Assembly: GCA_964525185.1 (NCBI GenBank)
Contig: CAZGFQ010000047.1
Span: 1-14,344, forward strand
From: JABHGY01 sp964525185
GTDB taxonomy: Bacteria > Fidelibacterota > Marinisomatia > Marinisomatales > UBA1611
Direction: 5' to 3'
Length of the DNA stretch: 14,344 nt
The position numbers and the translations under genes are program-made. Below the pieces are notes generated by a model, which saw only the letters and a program-made list of their open reading frames with translations, had not been told where the DNA came from and searched no databases. Shown one piece after another: positions 1 to 7,377 of the stretch (its first letter is position 1; each line of letters begins with the position of its first letter).

Positions 1-50
1 GTTCCGATGTTCACGTGAGGTTTGGTTCTCTCAAATTTCTCTTTTGCCAT
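1..50 (-). CDS. tuf: Elongation factor Tu, N-terminal fragment (first tuf copy)
   Basis: Only the first 16 codons and part of the next are in the window; the gene continues past the left edge. The visible residues, MAKEKFERTKPHVNIG, are the standard start of bacterial EF-Tu just before the G1 loop. EF-Tu is the GTPase that delivers aminoacyl-tRNA to the ribosomal A site. The ATG at 50-48 is preceded by TAGGAG with a 7-nt spacer, a good ribosome binding site. The gene lies 26 nt downstream of fusA, the classical end of the str operon (rpsL-rpsG-fusA-tufA). A second tuf copy ends at the right edge, so this genome probably carries two. Confidence 0.96.
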   Translation of the reverse strand, partial: MAKEKFERTKPHVNIG

Positions 51-76
51 TTTTAAACTCCTACTTTAATATTCGT

Positions 77-2167
77 TTAGGAAACTTTCCCATGTACTTT
101 TTCTAAAATTTCTTTCTCTACGCTTGCAGGAACTTGATTATAGTGCGAAAACTCCATATGGAAAACCGCACGACCCTGAGTAATTGATCGCAAATCAGTC
201 ACATAACCAAACATACTACTTAGAGGGACATTTGCATTTATTACATGAGCGTCTTTTCTTTGATTCATACCTTCAACTTTGCCACGACGAGAATTAATAT
301 CACCCATTACATCGCCTAAGTATTCTTCAGGAACAATCACTTCAACCTTCATAATAGGTTCCATCAATTTAGGATTTGCTTCTTTACAAGCTTTTTGAAT
401 AGCCATTGATCCAGCAATTTTAAAAGCCATCTCCGATGAATCGACATCATGATACGAACCGAATACTAGTTCTACCCTAACATCTTCTAAAGGATAGCCT
501 GCTATTATACCGTTCGCAATAGCTTCTTTCATACCTTTATCAACTGATGGGATGTATTCTCTTGGAATAACACCACCTACAATTTTATTCTCAAAATGAT
601 ATCCTTTACCAGCCTCATTTGGCTCAACATTAATCACAACATGACCATATTGTCCTTTACCACCTGACTGACGAACAAATTTCACGTCGACATTCTCGAC
701 TGCCTTAGTTATAGCTTCTCGATAAGAAACCTGAGGCCGCCCTACATTGGCGTCAACTTTAAATTCACGCAATAGACGATCCACGAGAATTTCTAAGTGC
801 AATTCTCCCATTCCAGCAATAATAGTTTGTCCTGTCTCTTCGTCTATAGACAATTTAAAAGTAGGGTCTTCTTCGCCTAATTTCGCCAAACCTTTTGACA
901 AGGCATCTTGATCACCCTTACTTACTGGCTCAACCGAAACGGATACTACAGGCTCAGGAAAATCCATTGATTCAAGAACAATCGTCTTTTTTTCATCACA
1001 TAAGGTATGGCCCGTTTGAGCATTTTTCAGACCAATAACCGCAACGATTTCTCCTGCAGAAACGTTATCTCTTTCTTCTCTCTTATTTGAATGCATAAGG
1101 AGAATTCTACTAATTCTTTCTCTTTTACTCGTGTTCGGGTTAAAAACATAAGTCCCAGCATCAAGCGATCCAGAGTAAACCCGCATATAAGTCAATCTCC
1201 CCACATAAGGGTCTGTCATAACTTTAAACGCTAAAGCAGAGAATGGTTCAGAATCATCAGGATTCCTAGTCAACTGAACATCTGTATCACCAGGTTCAAA
1301 TCCAGAAATTGACCCAACGTCAACTGGAGATGGTAAAAAATCAATTATAGCATCCAATAGACGCTGAACACCCTTATTCTTAAAAGCCGAACCACATAGA
1401 GTTGGCACAAAAGTATTATCAATACACCCTTTTCGGATAGCATTTTTTATCTCGTCAACAGTGATTTCTTTTTCTTCTAAATATTTCTCCATCAAATGTT
1501 CGTCATATGTGGCAGTTTCTTCGATTAAGTGATGACGCCATTTTTCAGCTTCTTCAAGCATATCTGCAGGAATAGCACCAATCTCAAAATGAGCACCTAG
1601 AGAAGTTTCATTATATAAAATTGCTTTCATAGAAAGCAGATCAATTATCCCAGTGAACATTTCACCAGCTCCAATTGGCAACACCAGCGGAAGCGGATTT
1701 GCACCTAATCGATCTTTAATCATTTCTAAAACATTTAAAAAATCCGCGCCAACGCGGTCCATTTTATTGACAAACCCGATTCGAGGAACACCATATTTAT
1801 CAGCTTGTCGCCATACAGTTTCACTTTGAGGCTCAACTCCGCCGACAGCGCAGAATACTGCCACTGAACCGTCAAGCACCCTTAAAGAGCGTTCAACTTC
1901 GACAGTAAAATCAACGTGTCCCGGTGTATCAATTATATTAATTCTGTGGTCAGCCCATTCGCATGTAGTTGCAGCAGACGTGATAGTAATACCACGTTCC
2001 TGCTCCTGCTCCATCCAGTCCATAGTAGCTGCGCCGTCATGAACTTCACCGATACGATGAGTTTTGCCCGTATAATATAAGACACGTTCAGTTAATGTCG
2101 TCTTACCGGCATCAATGTGCGCCATAATGCCAATATTACGAAAATGTTCTAATTTGGATTTCTTCAA
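77..2167 (-). CDS. fusA: Elongation factor G (TTG start)
   Basis: EF-G, 696 residues, a normal length. It is the translational GTPase that drives tRNA-mRNA translocation and, with ribosome recycling factor, splits ribosomes after termination. All G-domain motifs are visible: AHIDAGKT (16-23), RGITI in switch I (58-62), DTPGH (80-84) and NKMD (134-137). Domains II to V follow, including the domain IV stretch near RPQVSYREAI and the C-terminal HMEFSHYNQVP. The start codon is TTG (2167-2165). It is the only plausible start: upstream in frame there is no ATG or GTG before a TAA, and starting at Met15 would cut into the G1 strand. The N-terminal extension of about 12 residues matches the family. 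The gene starts 14 nt after rpsG and ends 26 nt before tuf, so it is the third gene of a str operon. Confidence 0.98.
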   Translation of the reverse strand: MKKSKLEHFRNIGIMAHIDAGKTTLTERVLYYTGKTHRIGEVHDGAATMDWMEQEQERGITITSAATTCEWADHRINIIDTPGHVDFTVEVERSLRVLDGSVAVFCAVGGVEPQSETVWRQADKYGVPRIGFVNKMDRVGADFLNVLEMIKDRLGANPLPLVLPIGAGEMFTGIIDLLSMKAILYNETSLGAHFEIGAIPADMLEEAEKWRHHLIEETATYDEHLMEKYLEEKEITVDEIKNAIRKGCIDNTFVPTLCGSAFKNKGVQRLLDAIIDFLPSPVDVGSISGFEPGDTDVQLTRNPDDSEPFSALAFKVMTDPYVGRLTYMRVYSGSLDAGTYVFNPNTSKRERISRILLMHSNKREERDNVSAGEIVAVIGLKNAQTGHTLCDEKKTIVLESMDFPEPVVSVSVEPVSKGDQDALSKGLAKLGEEDPTFKLSIDEETGQTIIAGMGELHLEILVDRLLREFKVDANVGRPQVSYREAITKAVENVDVKFVRQSGGKGQYGHVVINVEPNEAGKGYHFENKIVGGVIPREYIPSVDKGMKEAIANGIIAGYPLEDVRVELVFGSYHDVDSSEMAFKIAGSMAIQKACKEANPKLMEPIMKVEVIVPEEYLGDVMGDINSRRGKVEGMNQRKDAHVINANVPLSSMFGYVTDLRSITQGRAVFHMEFSHYNQVPASVEKEILEKVHGKVS

Positions 2168-2178
2168 TTCTTCTTCCC
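2168..2178 (-). promoter_or_regulatory. Weak purine-rich ribosome binding site of fusA
   Basis: The 14-nt gap after the rpsG stop reads, on the coding strand, ATC then GGGAAGAAGAA directly before the TTG start of fusA. GGGAAG (2178-2173) is the best Shine-Dalgarno candidate, 5 nt from the start, but it lacks the GGAGG core seen upstream of rpoB. A weak site combined with a TTG codon suggests that fusA initiation depends partly on translational coupling to rpsG, which is an inference. Confidence 0.5.
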
Positions 2179-2181
2179 GAT

Positions 2182-2646
2182 CTATCTGAAATGCGCAAAA
2201 GCTTTATTTGCTTCAGCCATTCTATGCGTATCTTCTTTTTTCTTAATCGCCCCACCTTCGCTATTAGCGGCAGAAATCAATTCTCCAGCTAAACTATCAG
2301 GCATTGGACGACCAGACTTACTACGAGCGGCTTTAATTATCCATTGTGACGCTAAATAAAATTTTCTATTTCTAGGGACTTCGATTGGCACCTGATATGT
2401 TGCACCACCGATTCGCCTAGACTTCACTTCAACTGAAGGTGAAACATTTTCTATTGCTTTTTGAAATATTTTTAAACCTTCGGTTTTTGTTTTCTTTTGA
2501 ATGATATCCATTGCACCATAAAAGATATTTTCAGCAATACCTTTTTTACCACGCGTCATGATATAGTTCATGAACTTCGCAACGGATAAATCATTATAAA
2601 TTGGATCCGGTAAAATTTCTCTACGCTCTGGTCTTCTTCTTCTCAT
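2182..2646 (-). CDS. rpsG: Small ribosomal subunit protein uS7
   Basis: S7, 154 residues, close to the usual 155-156 of most bacteria. It is a primary binder of the 3' major domain of 16S rRNA; it nucleates assembly of the head and lines the E site. Family hallmarks are the basic Arg-rich N-terminus, ILPDP (11-15), VEVKSRRIGGATYQVP in the centre, and the C-terminal HRMAEANKAFAHFR. The ATG at 2646 is preceded by AGGA at a 6-nt spacing. It follows rpsL by only 11 nt. In E. coli, S7 represses its operon by binding an rpsL-rpsG spacer of roughly 100 nt; that spacer is not present here. The stop is TAG. Confidence 0.98.
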   Translation of the reverse strand: MRRRRPERREILPDPIYNDLSVAKFMNYIMTRGKKGIAENIFYGAMDIIQKKTKTEGLKIFQKAIENVSPSVEVKSRRIGGATYQVPIEVPRNRKFYLASQWIIKAARSKSGRPMPDSLAGELISAANSEGGAIKKKEDTHRMAEANKAFAHFR

Positions 2647-2657
2647 TTCTTATCCTA

Positions 2658-3032
2658 TTAATTCTTTGGCTTTTTTGCGCCATAACGAGAACGACTTGTT
2701 CTCCTGTCAGAAACACCTGCTGTATCAAACGCTCCACGAACAACATGATAACGAACACCTGGCAAATCTTTCACACGACCCCCTTCCAGAAGCACGATAG
2801 AGTGCTCTTGAAGATTGTGTCCTTCGCCAGGAATGTAAGCCGTAACTTCCATTCCATTGGTCAACCTAACACGAGCAACTTTTCTAAGCGCTGAGTTAGG
2901 CTTTTTAGGTGTAGTTGTATACACACGAGTGCATACACCACGTTTTTGAGGATTACTCATTAATGCAGGAGTTGAAGTTTTTTTAGAAACTTTCTTCCGG
3001 CCTTTTCTTATTAATTGGTTTATTGTCGGCAT
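2658..3032 (-). CDS. rpsL: Small ribosomal subunit protein uS12
   Basis: S12, 124 residues, full length. It sits at the 30S decoding centre and affects codon-anticodon accuracy and streptomycin binding. Diagnostic stretches are PQKRGVCTRVYTTTPKKPNS (28-47) and GGRVKDLPGVRYH (84-96). Numbering matches E. coli: the streptomycin-relevant Lys43 and Lys88 (Met counted as 1) and Pro91 are wild type, so no target-based resistance is predicted. Asp89 within VKDLPG is the residue methylthiolated by RimO in E. coli. It is the first gene of the str part, 77 nt after rpoC, behind a candidate promoter. The ATG is at 3032-3030; the upstream GGAT/AAAG purines make only a modest ribosome binding site. Confidence 0.98.
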   Translation of the reverse strand: MPTINQLIRKGRKKVSKKTSTPALMSNPQKRGVCTRVYTTTPKKPNSALRKVARVRLTNGMEVTAYIPGEGHNLQEHSIVLLEGGRVKDLPGVRYHVVRGAFDTAGVSDRRTSRSRYGAKKPKN

Positions 3033-3054
3033 ATCACTTTATCCAAAGCCTATC

Positions 3055-3084
3055 AAGTTACGAATAATTACGAAATTTAGTCAA
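3055..3084 (-). promoter_or_regulatory. Candidate sigma-70-type promoter for rpsL-rpsG-fusA-tuf
   Basis: In the 77-nt rpoC-rpsL gap the coding strand carries TTGACT (3084-3079), an 18-nt spacer, then TAACTT (3060-3055), about 22 nt upstream of the rpsL ATG. The -35 matches consensus in 5 of 6 positions; the -10 is weaker. The placement is right for a secondary promoter of the str genes, which otherwise would be read only by transcripts crossing rpoC. Chance matches of this quality are common in AT-rich DNA, and FCB bacteria may use a different consensus, so this is a hypothesis. Confidence 0.35.
3058..3074. repeat. Two 7-bp direct repeats, 10-bp period, in the rpoC-rpsL gap
   Basis: On the plus strand TTACGAA occurs at 3058-3064 and again at 3068-3074, a 10-bp period, so both copies face the same side of the helix. 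The pair lies mostly in the spacer of the candidate rpsL promoter and overlaps its -10 box. It could be an operator for an unidentified regulator, or chance in an AT-rich gap. Confidence 0.5.
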
Positions 3085-3109
3085 CAACAGATCGCACTTT
3101 TTTTCATTT

Positions 3110-6100
3110 TTATGCATCTGCATCTTCTACTTCATTTTCAGGGCTTTCATGATCAGAATCTGATACATTCACCATGATTCCTTTTATCCCTGGTGTTCCA
3201 GTTCCAGCAGGTATTAAACGACCCACTGCAACGTTTTCTTTTAGTCCTAATAAATAATCAGTTTGGCCAGCAGTAGCCGCATTTGTCAAGACACGTGTTG
3301 TTTCTTGGAAAGATGCTGCTGAAATGAAGCTATCTGTATTTAACGAGGCTCTTGTAATTCCCATTAAAATTGGTTCAAATGTCGCTGGTTTTGTTTTTCT
3401 GTATTTTGGCGGTACCTTTCCATCAGATTTCAATTCTTTAACAATATCATTGAATTCTGTTTTTTCTAACATAAATCCATCCTCTAAGTCAGATTCACCC
3501 GGGTCTGTAACAATTACATTATTAGCAATCCGCTCATTCTCAATAAAGAGATCTTTCTTACTAACTCGATCTTGAATTAAGAAACGCGTATCGCCCGTAT
3601 CTGAAACACTAACTTTGAGCATCATTTGATTTACAATGATTTCAATATGCTTATCATTAATCTTTACACCTTGAAGTCTGTAAACCTCTTGAATTTCATT
3701 TACTAAATATTCTCTAACAGTTGCAGGTCCCATGACGTGTAAAATATCATCAGGTGAAATTGCACCTTCACATAAATGAGTTCCAGCATTAATAAAGTCA
3801 CCCTCATGCACAATAACATGTTTCCCGTAAGGTATTTTATATTTTCTTACTTCTCCATCGGAATTTTCAACAAGAATTGTTCTAATTCCTCTTCTTGTTT
3901 CACCGAACTTTACAATACCATTAATCTCAGTCATTACAGCAGGATTTGACGGCTTTCTAGACTCAAATAACTCGGCTACTCGCGGCAATCCTCCTGTAAT
4001 GTCACGGGTTTTTCCAACTTCTTTTGGAATTTTAACAAGCGACTGCCCTCTCTGCACTTTTTGACCATCTGTCACAACCAAAGATGCCTTCACTGGAAGA
4101 ATAGTACCACCGGCTAATATTTTGCCAGTTTTATCCACAATTTCAATATGAGGGCTCAATTTACGATCTCTTGCTTCGATAATGACCATCTGCTTTTTTC
4201 CACCTTCAACAGCTTCAACAGAGAATGTTTCACCTTCGACAAAATCTTTTGTGCTTACAAATCCAGTTTCACGCGCTAGTATGATATCTGTATATGGATC
4301 CCACTGAATTAACGTATCCCCCGGCTCTACAGCATCGCCTTCGCTAACAAAAATAGTTGAACCATAAGGAACATTAAATTTAGAAATTTCTTCCCCATCC
4401 TTATTTACGATAAACATTTTTGCATGTCTAACCATACAACGGCGCACACTGGTGCCATCTTCATCTACTGTATCAGCATAATCATAATCATCCGTAAATG
4501 TAACATTGCCTTTTCGCTTAGAAACCATTTCAGATTGTTCAATAATACGAGTTGCTGTACCACCAATATGGAAAGTACGTAACGTAAGCTGAGTACCCGG
4601 TTCACCAATACTTTGAGCTGCTCTAATGCCAACCGCAGTCCCAATATCCACTAATTTATGAGTCGATAAATCCCAACCATAACATTTTGCACACGTACCG
4701 CGCTTTGAGTCACATGATAAAACGGATCGAATTCTTACATTTTCTACGCCGCTTTCGCTAATAATTTCGGCTTCATTTTCAGTGATTAATTGACCCGCCT
4801 TAACAACAGATTCACCCTTTACAATAAAGTCGTCTAGAATCGTTCGGCCAAGGATTCTATCAGATAGTGGCTCTATAATTTCTTCTCCTTCTTTCAGGTC
4901 AGAAATCACAATTCCGTTAATGGTTCCACAATCTGTTTCATAAACAACTACATCTTGAGCAACATCTACTAATCTACGTGTTAAATAACCCGCATCAGCT
5001 GTTTTTAAAGCTGTATCAGCTAAACCTTTACGAGCACCGTGCGTAGAGATAAAATATTCAAATACCGACAATCCTTCTTTGAAATTTGACATAATAGGTG
5101 ATTCAATAATTTCACCTACGCCACCTTTCATAGATTTTTGCGGCTTTGCCATTAAACCACGCATACCAGCAAGCTGCTTGATTTGATCTTGACTTCCACG
5201 TGCACCAGAATCTGCCATCATAAATACAGGATTAAAGCCTTCGCGATCATTCTCAAGACCATTCATCATGCTGGCAGCAACGTTGTTTGTAGCATGTGTC
5301 CAAATATCAATAACTTTATTATATCTTTCACCTTCGGTCAGCACATGGCGATCAAATTTAAATTTAATGTCATCCACTTCTTTTGAGGCTTTGTCTAAAA
5401 TTACATTTTTTGTATCTGGAATAATAACGTCACTTATAGCAATTGAACTTCCACTTTTAGTTGCCATATCAAACCCAAGTCTTTTCAGACTATCCAGGAA
5501 AATAACCGTCTTATAATTTCCGGCAATTAGATATGTTTGATTTACAATTTTTGTCAAGACTTTCTTATCAACTAACGTATCAATATAATCCATTTCTTCA
5601 GGAAGAATTCCATTGAAAATTGTACGGCCTACAGTTGTATTCTTAAACCATTGACCATTGTGACGTACATTAATGATAGCATGAAGATCAACAGCATTAT
5701 TTTCATAAGCAATTCTAACTTCATCTAAAGAACTAAAAGATTTTCCGTGACCTTTTGCATCTTTTTTAGGAAGTGTTAAATAGTAACATCCTAAAACCAT
5801 ATCCTGCGACGGAACGGCAATGGGTTGACCATTTGCAGGATGAAGAATATTATGGCTTGAAAGCATTAACATTCTTGCTTCCATTTGAGCTTCCATCGAT
5901 AAAGGTAAATGTACGGCCATCTGATCACCATCAAAGTCAGCATTAAATGCGGAACAAACTAATGGGTGCAATTGAATAGCTTTTCCGTCAACCAAAACAG
6001 GTTGAAATGCCTGTATACCTAAACGATGAAGCGTTGGAGCACGATTTAGAAGAACAGGATGATCTTTCACCACGTATTCTAGCACCTTATAGACAACCGG

Positions 6101-7360
6101 TTCGCGGTTTTCAACAATCATTTTAGCACTTCTAGGAGTCTGAGCATAACCTCTAGCAATCAATTCTCGCAACATATGCGGCTTGAATAATTCAAGCGCC
6201 ATATTTTTAGGCATACCACATTCAGATAAATTTAAATCAGGTCCGACAACAATGACAGAACGCGCAGAATAATCAACACGTTTTCCTAATAAATTTTGAC
6301 GGAATCGACCGGTCTTTCCTCTTAACATATCAGAAAGAGATTTAAGAGGCCTTCTAGACCCACTTCTAATAGCCGTTTTTCGTCTATTATTATCAAATAA
6401 AGCATCAACCGCTTCCTGAAGCATACGCTTTTCATTCCTAAGAATGACGTCAGGAGCTTTGATTTCCATCAATTGCTTTAATCGGTTGTTTCGAATAATA
6501 ATACGTCTATATAAATCGTTTAAATCACTTGCAGCGAAACGTCCACCTTCAAGAGGAACCAACGGCCTAAGTTCAGGCGGAATCACAGGCAGAATAGACA
6601 CAATCATCCATTCTGGTTTATTCAGTCTCTTTTTAGTTGGATCAGGAATAAAAGATTTAACTACTTTTAATCTTTTTAAGGCATCTGCACGCTTTTGCTT
6701 TGATTTGGATGTTGTAAGTACATCTTCAAGTTCACGTTTCAATTCTATGATATTAAGACGCTGAAGCATTTCCTTCATAGCCTCACCACCCATAGCAGCA
6801 TAAAAATAATCATCATTTTCACGCTCTTCCTCTGTTGCAGCCATATAACCGAATTCTCGCTCAATCTCAAGATAATCATCTTCATCGACTAGTTCAAATG
6901 GTTCAAGACCACTTTTCCCAGGCTCAATTACCATATACATTTCATAGTATATGACTCTTTCAAGCTCTTTTGTGCTTTTTCCAGCTAAATAGCTTATTTT
7001 ACTAGGGATGGAACGAAGATACCATATATGAACGACAGGTGTCGCTAACGTAATATGCCCCATTCGTTCACGACGAACTTTTTTACGAGTTACCTCTACA
7101 CCGCAACGATCACAAATAATTCCACGGTAACGAATACCCTTATATTTGCCACAATGGCATTCGTAATCCTTAACAGGTCCAAAGATTTTTTCGCAGAATA
7201 AACCATCTTTTTCTGGCTTATACGAACGATAGTTAATCGTTTCTGGTTTAAGGATTTCACCATAAGAACTCGCTAAAATAGCTTCTGGTGATGCAAGTCC
7301 GATTGTAATAGAATCGTACTTTTTTGATGTATCTATGTTAGAAGATTGAATGTATGTCAA
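3110..7360 (-). CDS. rpoC: DNA-directed RNA polymerase subunit beta-prime (TTG start)
   Basis: Beta-prime, 1416 residues, contributing the catalytic aspartates and DNA clamp of RNA polymerase. The N-terminal zinc ribbon has Cys68, Cys70, Cys83 and Cys86. The active site NADFDGDQ has N at 473, with Mg-binding Asp475, Asp477 and Asp479. The second zinc site has Cys811, Cys883, Cys890 and Cys893. The trigger-loop half LTLRTFHIGG lies near 924, followed by an insert of about 190 residues before DITGGLPRVAELF (about 1118), equivalent to E. coli SI3. The last 17 residues are strongly acidic. The start is TTG (7360-7358), preceded by AAAGAGAG with a 7-nt spacer; it places 16 residues before the conserved SITIGLASPE, as I recall for FCB homologues. 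It follows rpoB by 17 nt. Confidence 0.98.
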   Translation of the reverse strand: MTYIQSSNIDTSKKYDSITIGLASPEAILASSYGEILKPETINYRSYKPEKDGLFCEKIFGPVKDYECHCGKYKGIRYRGIICDRCGVEVTRKKVRRERMGHITLATPVVHIWYLRSIPSKISYLAGKSTKELERVIYYEMYMVIEPGKSGLEPFELVDEDDYLEIEREFGYMAATEEERENDDYFYAAMGGEAMKEMLQRLNIIELKRELEDVLTTSKSKQKRADALKRLKVVKSFIPDPTKKRLNKPEWMIVSILPVIPPELRPLVPLEGGRFAASDLNDLYRRIIIRNNRLKQLMEIKAPDVILRNEKRMLQEAVDALFDNNRRKTAIRSGSRRPLKSLSDMLRGKTGRFRQNLLGKRVDYSARSVIVVGPDLNLSECGMPKNMALELFKPHMLRELIARGYAQTPRSAKMIVENREPVVYKVLEYVVKDHPVLLNRAPTLHRLGIQAFQPVLVDGKAIQLHPLVCSAFNADFDGDQMAVHLPLSMEAQMEARMLMLSSHNILHPANGQPIAVPSQDMVLGCYYLTLPKKDAKGHGKSFSSLDEVRIAYENNAVDLHAIINVRHNGQWFKNTTVGRTIFNGILPEEMDYIDTLVDKKVLTKIVNQTYLIAGNYKTVIFLDSLKRLGFDMATKSGSSIAISDVIIPDTKNVILDKASKEVDDIKFKFDRHVLTEGERYNKVIDIWTHATNNVAASMMNGLENDREGFNPVFMMADSGARGSQDQIKQLAGMRGLMAKPQKSMKGGVGEIIESPIMSNFKEGLSVFEYFISTHGARKGLADTALKTADAGYLTRRLVDVAQDVVVYETDCGTINGIVISDLKEGEEIIEPLSDRILGRTILDDFIVKGESVVKAGQLITENEAEIISESGVENVRIRSVLSCDSKRGTCAKCYGWDLSTHKLVDIGTAVGIRAAQSIGEPGTQLTLRTFHIGGTATRIIEQSEMVSKRKGNVTFTDDYDYADTVDEDGTSVRRCMVRHAKMFIVNKDGEEISKFNVPYGSTIFVSEGDAVEPGDTLIQWDPYTDIILARETGFVSTKDFVEGETFSVEAVEGGKKQMVIIEARDRKLSPHIEIVDKTGKILAGGTILPVKASLVVTDGQKVQRGQSLVKIPKEVGKTRDITGGLPRVAELFESRKPSNPAVMTEINGIVKFGETRRGIRTILVENSDGEVRKYKIPYGKHVIVHEGDFINAGTHLCEGAISPDDILHVMGPATVREYLVNEIQEVYRLQGVKINDKHIEIIVNQMMLKVSVSDTGDTRFLIQDRVSKKDLFIENERIANNVIVTDPGESDLEDGFMLEKTEFNDIVKELKSDGKVPPKYRKTKPATFEPILMGITRASLNTDSFISAASFQETTRVLTNAATAGQTDYLLGLKENVAVGRLIPAGTGTPGIKGIMVNVSDSDHESPENEVEDADA

Positions 7361-7367
7361 AACTATA

Positions 7368-7375
7368 CTCTCTTT
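7368..7375 (-). promoter_or_regulatory. Ribosome binding site of rpoC
   Basis: AAAGAGAG on the coding strand, 7 nt before the TTG start of rpoC and just after the rpoB stop at 7380-7378. It supports the TTG as the true start: the next in-frame ATG lies well inside the conserved zinc-ribbon region and would remove essential residues. Confidence 0.6.
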
Positions 7376-7377
7376 GT

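Noticed and set aside
3085..3112. Rho-independent terminator after rpoC
   Set aside because: The coding strand has an A-run just after the stop (AAAAATGAAAAAAA) but no GC-rich stem followed by a T-tract. Readthrough into rpsL is likely.
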